The notes: generated from the sequence alone by a model not told the origin. Counted from the first letter of the stretch, positions 26,587-36,507 are shown. The stretch: 64,000 nucleotides of DNA from Paenibacillus sp. LHD-38 (GCF_031157315.1 NZ_JAVIFU010000010.1:124001-188000); one strand, 5' to 3'. Made by a program: numbers and translations.

Positions 26587-29500
26587 ACCACTGTATTATT
26601 CCCTTCGACATACTCCTTCCGTTTGCCGTTCCAACGGTAACGGAACAAAGTGACAAAATCAACATCCTTAGGCCGATAAATCTCATAGATAGCGAGCATC
26701 GGAACTGTATCATAGCAGCCCCACAGCACCTGGGAAGTCATCATATAATCAAATCCCATGTCCGTAAGCAGCTTGAACATGTCACGCATATTTTCCTCAT
26801 CGACACCTGCAAAAGCCTCATCAAGCGAGATTAATCGCGGCGCATCATGTCTAGCATCCGAATAACGAGAAGATGTAGCGGCAAACAGCGGAATATACAT
26901 TGCCATAGCTTTTTCCCCGCCGCTCATGACGTTAAAGCGCGCATCTGTCAGCGGCCTATAGCCGGTTTGTTCCCCTTTCTTATATTTCAGCTCGAATTGG
27001 AACCAATTCCGATAATCCAGTACACTGTACAAATGCAATCGAAGCGACTCCTTCTCGTCTATCGCTGATTGCTTGGCCCCTTGTACCTGAGAACGGAAGT
27101 GATGAATCATCGCCTCGATTTCATCTTCCCGTAATCGCTGTGAGTCGCGCTTTAGAAGCTCAACCAGCTCACTCGTATCCAGTTGTTGCTCACCGGACGC
27201 TGCCTTAGGCCCCCATTCCAGCTTAAGACGAAGCCCGCTAGAAGTGTCCCTTGCTTCCATTAACTTATTCATCTCGCGAATCCACTGCTCTGCCCGATGA
27301 ATCCTTTGCCGAATCGCTTTGCCTACGCTACGCAAAATAATGTCCTCATACAACTCTCGGTCACGCTCGCTCAAGAGCGCACCTTGTTCTTTCTCTTGTT
27401 CCTCCAGTTCCTCCAATATGACTTGCGGGGGCAACGGCTGATGCGGATTGCGCATCGATACAACGAGAATTCGCCCCGTCAATTCGTCCAGAACGGTCTG
27501 CAGCACAAACTCTGTCAATAGCATTCGCGCTGCGTTAAACTGCATTAGCAAAGCGTTCGATACATTCTCGTCTTTTCTTCTGGAGAATAGCGATTCGTAC
27601 TCCAACTTGATCTGCTTCGCGATCAACTGGAACGGCTCCTGCGCAGACACGGGCTTAGAGCTCTCCGTGATCGGATTTGATACGAGCTTCTCCCGCCATT
27701 CCTTCACAAGCCCTCTGCCCAGCTCTAGCTGAAGCCCTTCAAGCGTTTTCTGCAGTTGAATCTGTAACCCATCCGCTTGCTCCTGCAGCAACATAAGTCT
27801 GGCGTCTGCACGCGACACCTGATCCTTCAAGTCGTCAAGCGCACGAGCTCGCTGCTTATCGCGATTCCTGCAAATTTCGCTTTCCTCTCTAATCTCATTT
27901 AGCCTTCTTGCCACGTCGGCCAAGCCAAGCTCCTCAATAACACGTCTCAATGCTTCTGACTTCGCACGCTGATCCCGACGCCGCGCATCCAGCACATCAG
28001 CGAAATCCTCCTCGTCCTCCATTTCCAGTCGGATCGTTTGCAATTGCTCCTGCATCCGCAATGCGGCAGCCTGGGTATCCATAAACTGCCGCCAAGCGGA
28101 GAAAATATCTGATAAAGCACTCTCGTAATCCCGAATAACATGAATCGCTTCAGACAGCTCCTTCTCTCGTTTGAGTCTCGTCCAGTTCGTCGTCAGATCG
28201 TGCAGCTCGCGTTGCAGCAACCGACATTCTTCGGATTTGGCTTTATAGCGCTCAAGCGCCTTCACCTCCTGCCCCTGTGCGGCTTGCAGACGGTAGCCTG
28301 CCTCCTTCAGTTCCTGCAAGGCGTTAAGCAGCTCTTGCCCACCTGGATAAGCATCCCGATCCGCGATTAGTTGTTTTTCCCGCTCCAGCTGTTCATGCAT
28401 CAATCGATTGCTCTCTTGTAGCTGGATATCGATTTGAGCAATAATCGCCTTAAGTCGTTCTATCTCCAGCATGCGAGTCCGCTTTCGCGTTTCCTTGCCA
28501 ATAAACTCGGCGCGGGGCTTAACCGCCGCATGGCCAGCCAGCACTCCAAGACGATAGGAGCCACTGCCTGTAATAATACTGTTGAAGTCACCCTCATCCA
28601 GCAGGCTCCCGTCTTCATCCCATAGAAAGCTTCTAAGCACATGATCGACCATTTCATTCGTTAATGCACTGTTCTCCGGTACGTTCGGAGCCAGCAAATC
28701 AGCGAGCGTGTAACCGAACTCAATCGGGTGTGGAATAACCCACGACTCTTCTTCCCCGTCTTCACAAGCGCCAACCTTGCCATCCGGTGTAATCCACGCA
28801 TCCAGCATCCCCGTACGTTCAAGAGCTTCTTCTATTTTAGCTCGCAGATTCTCTGAAACATGGGGACGAAAGTCGCACGCCGCATACAACGGAGCGCCCG
28901 ACTGAACGTTCCTCCCCCGATAACGTGCTCTTGCTTCGATGCGCGCAGGCTCCGGCTCTTTGCTCTGCTCCCAGTTAAGCTTTTCCTGCTCGAGCTGATC
29001 GCGGCGATCATGCAGCTCCTTCTGTTCCTGCTCCATGACGAGCCTTTGATCCACTAGCGATTCTCGGTTATTCGTATAACGGGTCAGCATCGTTTCCCGC
29101 AATGGCTCGAACGAGACTTGCTCCGCACCGAATTGACGAATCGCTGAGAACACTGCACTCATATCCTCCGAGACAAATGGCAATTGTACCAATCTGCTTT
29201 GCCAGAACAGCAGCGCATCCTTCAGCACATTCTTCTGATCCTCCAACCGATTGTCTTTATCGCTCCTGTCGCGCTCTGCCTCATCCCTAGCCAGACTAGC
29301 CTCACCAAGCTCGATTTCGCGTTCTTTGGCCATTGCCGAGGCTTCCCTCTCCTGTGCTGCTTTCGCTAATGCCCGCTCCACCCGTTCTCGATGGCACCGA
29401 ATATCGTTTCGCCACGCTTCCTTCCACGCATCGTCTTGCGGCACGCCGGTAGCCCAGTAGAGATGATAGATCGTATGCTCTGTAAACTCCATGTCACCAG

Positions 29501-30761
29501 CTGCACCCTCCAGCTCCTCCAGCAGCTCCGATTGCTCGCGCTGCGATTGGGCTTGGGCATACTGAGCCTCTTCCAGTTCATTGTTCAACCGATCCTGATT
29601 GATCCGATCCTTACGGAGCTTCTCATTTGAGCGCTCGTACTGCGTCTCCGTATCCTTCAGCGCAGCATTCACAGCCTCATATTCTTTCTGCTTACCAATT
29701 GCTTCATGCTGTTCCAGAACGGACTGCTCTACCGTCATCTCCTGAAGTTTACGTGCAATTACCGTACGCTCTTCCTCCACTTCCGCCTTCTCTTGCTCAG
29801 CTTGTGCCAGCTCCGCTTCGGTCTGACTTACTTTGGCAGCAACTGAATCGTATTCCACTTTGTCAGCCAGCATTTCCTCCGATTTGGTATAGAGTACATG
29901 CTTGTTATACAGCTCATAGCGTTCTTGCAGTTTGGCCATCTCACTGCGCTGCCGTCTAATTTCATCTAGTCGATCGGTCATCTGATCCATATCCTCGAGC
30001 ACTTCCGACAACGGCCGGAGCTCATCCTCTACAAGCGGTGGCAGTGCTTGATGAAGAATGTCATAGATTGCAGACGGTTTAAAATCTTTCGACAGCTTCG
30101 GACTTCGCAGCTGGATCATCAATTGCAACAAATCTTGAAATGCATCAACATCCGCAAATCCAAATATTTGCTTGTTCACTAGATCCTGATACGACTTCTG
30201 GTCTTGGACAACGACTCCGCCACCACCAATGATCGCCTCTAACTCCTTGCGGTCATAAGGTACACGCGCCTCATCCTCGATCCAGCGGTTTCGGTCATAC
30301 AACCAAAGCTGTTGCCCGACTCTTCGGCCATCCTCTATGACAAAGCCCCAGAACTGCACCTGTGACACATTTCTTCGTGCTCTAAGACCTATGCCAATCG
30401 TCTTGTATGCACCTGATCTTGTATGCTTGAATTCCATCCACAAATAGCCTGTCGAATCTGTCTTTCCCTTGCCTCCGTCATCCTCGCCTAGCAAATAGTA
30501 CTCGATCCTGCGATCACGGGATCCGAAAGGATCGAGCCGATGCGCTCGTTTATCACCATCCAGTACAAGTGGGAGGAAGCTTTGCATCGTAACCGATTTG
30601 CCTGATCCATTCGAACCGCGCAAAATCAAGCGGCCATCCTCCAGTTGGAATTCATCCTCATCGTAATACCAGAAATTCAAAATACCTGCTCGATTCATCT
30701 GCCAGCGATCCGTGGTTGCTGACTTCTCGGTCTGCTCTTCCATTTGCGATATCAACACCAT
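26583..30761 (-). CDS. jetC: Wadjet protein JetC (TIGR02680-type SMC-like ATPase)
   Basis: A 1392-residue SMC/MukB-like ATPase. Walker A GSNGSGKS is at residues 49-56, and a long coiled coil fills about 260-1150, interrupted near 540-720 by a hinge-like globular part. The ABC signature MSGGEKAM is at about 1279 and Walker B/D-loop ISLDEAFAGVDE at about 1310-1322. It forms the DNA-extruding motor of the anti-plasmid complex with JetA and JetB. No frameshift or motif loss is seen. The RBS is TGGAGG, 15 bp after the jetB stop, so the two are translated from one mRNA. Confidence 0.93.
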   Translation of the reverse strand: MVLISQMEEQTEKSATTDRWQMNRAGILNFWYYDEDEFQLEDGRLILRGSNGSGKSVTMQSFLPLVLDGDKRAHRLDPFGSRDRRIEYYLLGEDDGGKGKTDSTGYLWMEFKHTRSGAYKTIGIGLRARRNVSQVQFWGFVIEDGRRVGQQLWLYDRNRWIEDEARVPYDRKELEAIIGGGGVVVQDQKSYQDLVNKQIFGFADVDAFQDLLQLMIQLRSPKLSKDFKPSAIYDILHQALPPLVEDELRPLSEVLEDMDQMTDRLDEIRRQRSEMAKLQERYELYNKHVLYTKSEEMLADKVEYDSVAAKVSQTEAELAQAEQEKAEVEEERTVIARKLQEMTVEQSVLEQHEAIGKQKEYEAVNAALKDTETQYERSNEKLRKDRINQDRLNNELEEAQYAQAQSQREQSELLEELEGAAGDMEFTEHTIYHLYWATGVPQDDAWKEAWRNDIRCHRERVERALAKAAQEREASAMAKEREIELGEASLARDEAERDRSDKDNRLEDQKNVLKDALLFWQSRLVQLPFVSEDMSAVFSAIRQFGAEQVSFEPLRETMLTRYTNNRESLVDQRLVMEQEQKELHDRRDQLEQEKLNWEQSKEPEPARIEARARYRGRNVQSGAPLYAACDFRPHVSENLRAKIEEALERTGMLDAWITPDGKVGACEDGEEESWVIPHPIEFGYTLADLLAPNVPENSALTNEMVDHVLRSFLWDEDGSLLDEGDFNSIITGSGSYRLGVLAGHAAVKPRAEFIGKETRKRTRMLEIERLKAIIAQIDIQLQESNRLMHEQLEREKQLIADRDAYPGGQELLNALQELKEAGYRLQAAQGQEVKALERYKAKSEECRLLQRELHDLTTNWTRLKREKELSEAIHVIRDYESALSDIFSAWRQFMDTQAAALRMQEQLQTIRLEMEDEEDFADVLDARRRDQRAKSEALRRVIEELGLADVARRLNEIREESEICRNRDKQRARALDDLKDQVSRADARLMLLQEQADGLQIQLQKTLEGLQLELGRGLVKEWREKLVSNPITESSKPVSAQEPFQLIAKQIKLEYESLFSRRKDENVSNALLMQFNAARMLLTEFVLQTVLDELTGRILVVSMRNPHQPLPPQVILEELEEQEKEQGALLSERDRELYEDIILRSVGKAIRQRIHRAEQWIREMNKLMEARDTSSGLRLKLEWGPKAASGEQQLDTSELVELLKRDSQRLREDEIEAMIHHFRSQVQGAKQSAIDEKESLRLHLYSVLDYRNWFQFELKYKKGEQTGYRPLTDARFNVMSGGEKAMAMYIPLFAATSSRYSDARHDAPRLISLDEAFAGVDEENMRDMFKLLTDMGFDYMMTSQVLWGCYDTVPMLAIYEIYRPKDVDFVTLFRYRWNGKRKEYVEGNNTVV

Positions 30762-30776
30762 TGTTTATCCTCCAAA

Positions 30777-31994
30777 TTAATCGAATTCGGCATTTCCGTA
30801 CTCTGCATTCCATCTGGCTAATACAGGTGAAACAAGGAAGGTGGAATCACTCTCCCATTGTCCAAGCCCCCATTCTGCCAAATGTTCCATACATAACACA
30901 GCCAACTCTTGCGAAGCGCTTTCCCGCATTTCTTTGCTCCAATACTCCTTATGTTTCTGCTGAAGTCGATACAACATCGTCTCCATCTCTGCCTTTGTCA
31001 CTCTAATAGTGCCGTTCTCTTCTGTATAGAGCTTACTGCTTGTCATTGCAGTATCGGATAGCTGTTTGCGCAGCTCCCCCGCGAGCAGCATAGCTAAATC
31101 CGATCCTGCCGACATCGTCGGAAAAAGCTCACTCTCACTCGTCAACTCGGGGTGAAAGAACAAGAGCCCCTCCCTGTATCGTCTGCCCACAAAGCCGAAT
31201 GTCTTCTCCATTTGGTCAATAATAGCTCTGCGTTGCCAGAGTACGTACTGCAAATCTTCCTCGTCCCAGGCCTGATCCGTCATAACCGGTTCCAGAAGCA
31301 GCCTTCGATACACACGATGTCTTCGACGCATCGACTGGCCGTCCTGCGTTTCTGCATAAGGAATTGGATCCTCAAGCTCCTCTAGTCGATTGCATTCTGT
31401 TAGATCCCGTGGAAACCGCCGCAATACATAACGGGAAGCGGGAGAGCACTCATAGAGCACATTTTTCTCCGCATCCTGCGCCCAACTTGTCTCATCCCCA
31501 TCCACACTGTGAAGAACCCCTAATGCTCTGAGCTTCTTAAGCGCACGTGTCATGGATAATCGATGAGAATAAATACGCCAATCAGCGTCGAGGCCTGCGC
31601 TTAGCATCTGCTCCCGCACTTCCTCCACGATGTCGGATAGCAGAAATTGATCAAACTCCGTCTTTCCTTCCAAGTACCATAAGCTATAGGTAAAAAAGAT
31701 ATAGTCCTGCTTCTCCCTGAATTCAGCGAATCCCATCCACGGAGACGCTTTAACCGGCGTTTTGTCCAGCTTGGCCAACGTTCTCGTCATAATAAGCGGA
31801 AATCCCGCTTTGTCCATGAACCAGCCTCGCAGCTCTTCATAATGATCCTTAATCGTATAATAAATGTCCGGATCTTCCTCTTTCGTAATCCATGGACGGT
31901 TCAACAACGCGTGCATGCCGGCTCTTTTGCGCTCAGCCACCTGCTCTTCATTCTTCTTCCGCTTGCTTGCTCTTCGCAATGCCCCGGTTGCCAT
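30777..31994 (-). CDS. jetB: Wadjet protein JetB (DUF2398/TIGR02678-type, MukE-like)
   Basis: A 405-residue protein of the DUF2398/TIGR02678 type. It is found with TIGR02677, TIGR02679 and TIGR02680 proteins and corresponds to the kite (MukE-like) subunit of the SMC complex. Visible family features are a basic N-terminus, a winged-helix-like middle region, and a C-terminal RYGNAEFD-like tail. The RBS AGGAGGGA precedes the ATG. Its place as second gene of the four-gene run supports the assignment more than any single motif does. Confidence 0.88.
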   Translation of the reverse strand: MATGALRRASKRKKNEEQVAERKRAGMHALLNRPWITKEEDPDIYYTIKDHYEELRGWFMDKAGFPLIMTRTLAKLDKTPVKASPWMGFAEFREKQDYIFFTYSLWYLEGKTEFDQFLLSDIVEEVREQMLSAGLDADWRIYSHRLSMTRALKKLRALGVLHSVDGDETSWAQDAEKNVLYECSPASRYVLRRFPRDLTECNRLEELEDPIPYAETQDGQSMRRRHRVYRRLLLEPVMTDQAWDEEDLQYVLWQRRAIIDQMEKTFGFVGRRYREGLLFFHPELTSESELFPTMSAGSDLAMLLAGELRKQLSDTAMTSSKLYTEENGTIRVTKAEMETMLYRLQQKHKEYWSKEMRESASQELAVLCMEHLAEWGLGQWESDSTFLVSPVLARWNAEYGNAEFD

Positions 31995-32030
31995 CTCTCT
32001 TCCCTCCTGAAAGCTTAATAAGAATCACAG

Positions 32031-33581
32031 TCATTCTCTGGAGGCGGCAGCTTCCACATACGCATCAGTCAGTGTAAAGTGAAGCTCGTAATTTTCCAAC
32101 TCCAATTCTCCATCTTCCGTATATAACATCGTTCGTTCACTCGCAACGCTTGGTCTCGACAGTCGGATGCGTACGCCCTCCGGCGTGATGAATGATCTGG
32201 ATGTTCCGGCTGTCATGCACCGGCTAATCCATTGCAACAGCCTGATCCGTTCCTGGCTCGATAGTACACCAAACTCTGACATCCGCACCTGCCCTTGCTG
32301 CAGCAATCCCTCTATCATTCGCCATTCCTCAGCTTGTCGCAGCTTGAACGCTTCTCGCTCTTGCTGCTTGCGTTTCCCGTTATTGACAACAGGCTCTGTT
32401 CGTTGACGTTCACCGCGCTTGCGGCTGCGTGATCGCAGTAATCGAATCATAGGTCTTTCCTCCCAGGAGGACATGTCTGACCGATCCGATTCTCGCAAAT
32501 CTTCTCCTTGCAAGTGTCGAGTCGCAAACAAGCCATACGCGAATGCTGCTAGACAATGAGCATCCTCTACTGTTTCGGATTCCGAGAACCAGCGGGCAAG
32601 GTGCTCCAGCTCTCTTTTACGGCTCAAACCGGAACGTTTACGCTCCTGTATTCGAATCGCACTGCGTACAATCCGTGCAATAGCATCCTTCGTTGCCCTC
32701 TCCAACAAAGTCAACTCACTATGCGCGTTGCCTTCCCCGATAAACCAGCGCTGAATGTTAGCGAACCCTTGTCGAAGCTCCTCCATCAATTCTTCTTGAT
32801 CAGGCCCTTCCTCCAGACGCGGCTTATTCAGTTCCCCTTCGGCAACTCGCTTCAGAAACAGCTCCCGAATAATGTCGTTTATGCGCAGCAAATTCCCTTC
32901 GATTTTATAGGCGCTACGCTGTAATGCCTGAACGAATTGCTGCAAATATTCAGTTAGCTTCTCCTTAAACACAAGAAAAGCCTCCGTTACCATCATCTCT
33001 TCTGCCCTTGCTGTCTGCAGACTAGCGATGTAGTCTGCCGCATTCTCATGTAAACTGACAAACGATCGGTAGAGATTCTGCCAAATATCAAGAGCTTCCT
33101 CTGGGGAGATTTCATCGACAACCCGCCGAATCGTGAATAAACCGTCCGCAATCCGATCGAATAGGGAAGACTCGAGCGATCCACCGAAGCCGGTCACCTT
33201 CTCCAGCGTCTCCAGAAGCCGCTCGATCTCAATCGAATAGGGCCGCATAAAATATTGCATCTTTTTCCGCAAATATTCTTCCAACGTGGAAGAGCGTCCA
33301 CCATCATGCCGCGCTGTAAGGTTGTTCCACTCAACAAGCTGATCCAGATCATGCTGACACATCTCAAGTGTATAGCCCGGCCACACCTGCCAAACAACGA
33401 GCGCCTCATGCACATCCTCTGGTTTCAGCCAATAGCGCAGCCTCTTATATTCCTGGTAACAATATCTCATAATTGCTCGATATCGAACGACATTATCCGC
33501 ATTAACATATTTTAATTCCGGGATGCCCCGCAATGACTGAGCCAAGATGCCTGCCTTTTGGTTATGTGTATTCATGTCCAT
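32031..33581 (-). CDS. jetA: Wadjet protein JetA (DUF2397/TIGR02677-type, kleisin-like)
   Basis: A 516-residue, mostly helical protein of the DUF2397/TIGR02677 type, the kleisin (MukF-like) subunit that links the JetC ATPase heads. A helical N-terminal domain starts with the KYVNADNVVRYRAIMRYCY region (about 24-42). It is the first gene of the operon, with GGGGGAG before the ATG. The 170 bp upstream, shared with a divergent transposase-like gene, must hold the operon promoter; no clear -10/-35 stands out. Confidence 0.88.
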   Translation of the reverse strand: MDMNTHNQKAGILAQSLRGIPELKYVNADNVVRYRAIMRYCYQEYKRLRYWLKPEDVHEALVVWQVWPGYTLEMCQHDLDQLVEWNNLTARHDGGRSSTLEEYLRKKMQYFMRPYSIEIERLLETLEKVTGFGGSLESSLFDRIADGLFTIRRVVDEISPEEALDIWQNLYRSFVSLHENAADYIASLQTARAEEMMVTEAFLVFKEKLTEYLQQFVQALQRSAYKIEGNLLRINDIIRELFLKRVAEGELNKPRLEEGPDQEELMEELRQGFANIQRWFIGEGNAHSELTLLERATKDAIARIVRSAIRIQERKRSGLSRKRELEHLARWFSESETVEDAHCLAAFAYGLFATRHLQGEDLRESDRSDMSSWEERPMIRLLRSRSRKRGERQRTEPVVNNGKRKQQEREAFKLRQAEEWRMIEGLLQQGQVRMSEFGVLSSQERIRLLQWISRCMTAGTSRSFITPEGVRIRLSRPSVASERTMLYTEDGELELENYELHFTLTDAYVEAAASRE

Positions 33582-33773
33582 TGCTCTCCCCCATCAAACA
33601 CTTCTTCACTAATTACCATCTTGAGTAGATTAATGTGATTTGGCAAGCGGTTAAGCCTGGAAAGGTTCACAGTCCTATTACAATGTTACAATTTGTAGTT
33701 GCCAAACATCAGTTCGATCGATTATAGTTAATTTATGGAATTAATATACATTTAAATGGAGGGTGGGCTTACG

Positions 33774-34670
33774 TTGAATGAATCGAATGTAGAAAATCTG
33801 TTATGGAAACAGTTAATAACGGCTACAAAAGAGAAGAAAGGCCGTTTACTTCAACAATTCAGCGAACTCCATGCCATTCATGTAGACGAAATCCGGGATC
33901 GCAAGCATCTTTCCGGGGATATTGTATGCCCTCAATGCAATGAGATCGGAACAAGTACCAGTTATGGATTTTTTGACTCCGCAAAACAGCGCCGCCGATA
34001 TTTCTGTAAACCATGCAATCTGCATTTTAATGATTTAACCGGAACATTGTTTCACAATCGGAAGTTGCGTGATCATTTCATCCCTTTTCTCCGATTGATG
34101 CTGGAGGGTACTCCTATAAGAACAATTGCTAAAGAACTACATATTAGTCCGACTACCGCTCATACTTGGCGGCACTTGGTGCTTCAATACATAGAACGAT
34201 ATATGACTGACCTCGTCGCTGACTTAAACGTCGATTCAGAAGTCCTAATCGAAACATCAATTCGCGAAATCAACCCTTCGCATAAGGGATTGCGTAGTCG
34301 ATGCAGCTCTGTTGTGCCTTATACGCAGCGAATCTATTTCCAATATGATCGACGTGGCCGCATTCAAGTCTCATTAATTCTACTTGATGCGTTAAAAACC
34401 AAGCGACAGCTCATTAGAACTGATACGTTCATATCCTTGAAAGGAAGACGGCTCTCTCACGTCAACTCCTCCTTGACGAGTCAGCGAGTGCTGCACCATA
34501 ACAGGAACGTACAATATTTTCAATCCAAATTCGATATGATGTATACAAATATGAGAGGCGTAGCGCAGCCCTATTTGAACCGCTATTTGCACTGGCAATC
34601 GTTTTTAGAGCATCATCGTATGTTAAATCCAAGAGAAAAACTGAGAGTTCTCCTATTGGCATGCCTATAA
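33774..34670 (+). pseudogene. Eroded IS1595-like transposase (zinc ribbon, degenerate DDE)
   Basis: About 298 residues from the probable TTG start at 33774 (the ATG at 33756 lies inside its RBS). The N-terminal part has a zinc ribbon with CPQC and CKPC pairs and a helix-turn-helix (TPIRTIAKELHISPTTAHTWR). The C-terminal MRGVAQPYLNRYLHWQ matches the end of IS1595/ISXO2 transposases. The catalytic core looks damaged: the expected DET is IETS, and the segment between the first acidic residue and the C-terminal motif is short. No inverted repeats were found. It is either a dead insertion sequence or a protein kept for DNA binding; the frame is uninterrupted. Confidence 0.6.
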
Positions 34671-34797
34671 GATATTTCTTGTCAAACTTCACTTTCTGAT
34701 AAAAATTAAAAATCGAAAATTTGAGACTCATTATTCCCAACGATATATTGTAACATGCAGCAAACATCTCGTTGCTACCACATTCGCCAACTAAAGT

Positions 34798-34836
34798 CAG
34801 CCTCATGCGGTTATGGATTTACATGATGGGGGGCCG
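34798..34836 (-). repeat. Decayed ssrA terminator and 3' end, copy E
   Basis: About 39 bp resemble the hairpin-spacer-CCA end of copy D (35641-35680), with CCTCATGCGGTTATGG and ATTTACATGATGG as the conserved pieces, but with several substitutions in the stem and acceptor end. It sits between the transposase-like gene and the recombinase remnant. The match is short, so this copy is less certain than B, C and D. Confidence 0.6.
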
Positions 34837-35028
34837 AGACGCTGTACCTTCGCTTCGAAGCATCTCATCGCTCTCTACGTGCGGATCGAACCTGGGTTCG
34901 GCCCCTCTATCTTATTCTCACTTGCTCCAAGTAACAATTCGAGTATCAGGGCCTTGACCAGACCACTCACGTCAACAAGTTGCATAAGACGACACTTTCG
35001 CTTTATTTTAAAAACGGAGTGATCAAAA

Positions 35029-35330
35029 ATGTCTATAAGCTTCAATAAAAAAGAACATCGAGCCGTCGCCGCGATCATCCAGGAGCGAATCGACAAGCAC
35101 CCGTCCCGCTTCCCATTCTCCAGATACCCCATCGAACCATTAGAAGAATGGAAGCGAGTGTTCTCCGATCCAGCATAGACCGAGCCATCGGCGTCAAGCT
35201 GCAAATGGCGCTATGGCAACTGATTGACAATCGAGCGGAAAGCGGAAAACCTCTCTACTACCTACAAGTGTTCAAGCTAAGTATGTTCATGGCCGGATAC
35301 GGTTATAACCAGATAACCATCTCGCTATAG
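35029..35330 (+). pseudogene. Disrupted small ORF, possibly DUF960-like
   Basis: Translation from the ATG at 35029 (MSISFNKKEHRAVAAII) runs to a stop after FSDPA. The adjacent frame continues as RAIGVKLQMALWQLIDNRAES with LYYLQVFKLS, which resembles the LW.LID...DYLQVF pattern I associate with DUF960 proteins. The two pieces suggest one gene broken by a frameshift. The identity is tentative and the function of that family is unknown. Confidence 0.4.
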
Positions 35331-35359
35331 TAACATCGTGAGCGCTGTCCCAGCGGCGT

Positions 35360-35640
35360 GTCCAACGCATCCCTATTAAGTAAGCTGGAGGAATTGGAAG
35401 CACAGAAGCTGAAGTTGGAGCAGTTTATCCTCGAGCATTCTTCGAAAAAGCAACAAACGGTCATTACAGAGGATGCGCTCCGTCATTGCTTACATTATTT
35501 AAAGATCATGTCGCCGATCGCAATATCCCTGTGATCAGGAAATTCATTAACAGCTATGTAGAAAAGGTGATAGTTTACAAGGAGTATGAGGTGTTAATTC
35601 TGAGGGTTGCTTTTCAGCTTTTAAGGAAAAGCAAAAACCC
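35360..35640 (+). pseudogene. C-terminal remnant of a serine site-specific recombinase
   Basis: Two overlapping frames give the end of a large serine recombinase: a coiled-coil stretch SLLSKLEELEAQKLKLEQFI (35363-35422) and LRHCLHYL in one frame, then LFKDHVADRNIPVIRKFINSYVEKVIVYKEY (35491 on) in another. A one-base frameshift near 35490 separates them. The catalytic N-terminal resolvase domain is missing. It lies directly against ssrA-end copy D, where an ssrA-targeting integrase would be expected. It cannot be active. Confidence 0.72.
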
Positions 35641-35756
35641 ACAACCTCATGCGGTTGTGGATTTACATGGTGGAGGCGAGGGGATTTGAACCCCTGTCCG
35701 AAGATCACGCCACACAGGCTTCTACGGGTGTAGTCACAGTTTTGATGTCACCCGAG
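35631..35756 (-). repeat. Truncated ssrA 3' end plus terminator, copy D
   Basis: The last 89 bases (35668-35756) are identical to the 3' end of intact ssrA (36607-36695). Next to them is a different terminator hairpin (CCACAACC / GGTTGTGG, 35640-35661) like that of copy A. With intact ssrA it forms perfect 89-bp direct repeats around the second AbrB-Doc module, 939 bp apart. Confidence 0.95.
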
Positions 35757-35772
35757 CAAACGCCCCTATGAA

Positions 35773-36165
35773 TCATCTGTCGACAGAATGTTCATTTAAA
35801 ATGTTTGCTGTAGTCTCCAACGAATGAATTCCTTTTGCAATATCTACGATAAATTCCACTGCGTATTTACGTTCCATTCTTAGATGTTTTCCATTCAACA
35901 TAAGGAATGATTTTGTAACCAGATAGGCTGTCCGTTTATTGCCATTGTGGAAGCAATGATTCTTCACCAGAGACTCTAGTAGGGCAGCGGCTTTGTCAAA
36001 TAAATTTGGATAAGCATCTTCTCCAAAAACACTTTGCTGAGGTCTATGTACCGCAGATTCCAGCAAGCCGTGATCCTTCACACCCGCTTGGTCTGCGTCG
36101 TTCATTTTCTTCATCATGAAGTAGTGGGCAGAAATAACCTCTTCTTTGGTTAGGAATGTTGTCAT
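35773..36165 (-). CDS. Doc-like (death-on-curing) Fic-fold toxin, second copy
   Basis: A 130-residue Doc-family toxin with the Fic motif HCFHNGNKRTA (about residues 70-80). It is related to the toxin at 23378 (shared GVKDxGLxES, FGxDAYPxLxDKAxALxES segments) but clearly diverged, so the two are not a recent duplication. It starts 1 bp after the antitoxin stop and ends 16 bp before ssrA-end copy D. It probably phosphorylates EF-Tu when released from its antitoxin, by analogy with Doc. Confidence 0.88.
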   Translation of the reverse strand: MTTFLTKEEVISAHYFMMKKMNDADQAGVKDHGLLESAVHRPQQSVFGEDAYPNLFDKAAALLESLVKNHCFHNGNKRTAYLVTKSFLMLNGKHLRMERKYAVEFIVDIAKGIHSLETTANILNEHSVDR

Positions 36166-36166
36166 T

Positions 36167-36460
36167 TCATCTATCCCTTAAATCCTCAAGGATACCTTCA
36201 TCTTCTTCAAACACGTCAAAGAACGCTTCAAGAACTTCTGGTCTTACATTATCGGGGAGTTGAACTTGCCGAACCTTTTTCAATACCACTTCACCACGAT
36301 CATTTTCAATAAATTCAATCTCATCGCCTTGTGAGACATTCAACTTTTCAGCCAGATTTTTTGGCAAGCTTACTCCCAAGCTGTTGCCCATTCTTCCGAT
36401 TTTGCGTGAATAACGCTTCATATTCTGCCTATCATTTGTCACTTTGATCACACCATTCAT
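36167..36460 (-). CDS. AbrB/MazE-fold antitoxin, second copy
   Basis: A 97-residue antitoxin from an ATG at 36460 behind AAGGAGA; the frame remains open upstream but without a usable start. The AbrB hairpin domain has IGRMGNSLGVSLPKNLAEKLNVSQGDEIEF (about residues 20-49), and an acidic tail follows (FFDVFEEDEGILEDL). It is cotranscribed with the Doc toxin. Upstream, on the minus strand, two GTTATAA motifs 18 bp apart (36508-36514 and 36526-36532) are candidate self-operators. Confidence 0.87.
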   Translation of the reverse strand: MNGVIKVTNDRQNMKRYSRKIGRMGNSLGVSLPKNLAEKLNVSQGDEIEFIENDRGEVVLKKVRQVQLPDNVRPEVLEAFFDVFEEDEGILEDLRDR

Positions 36461-36507
36461 ATTCATTCTCCTTCCTATATTATGATCGGCCTTCAACCAG
36501 TTATACC

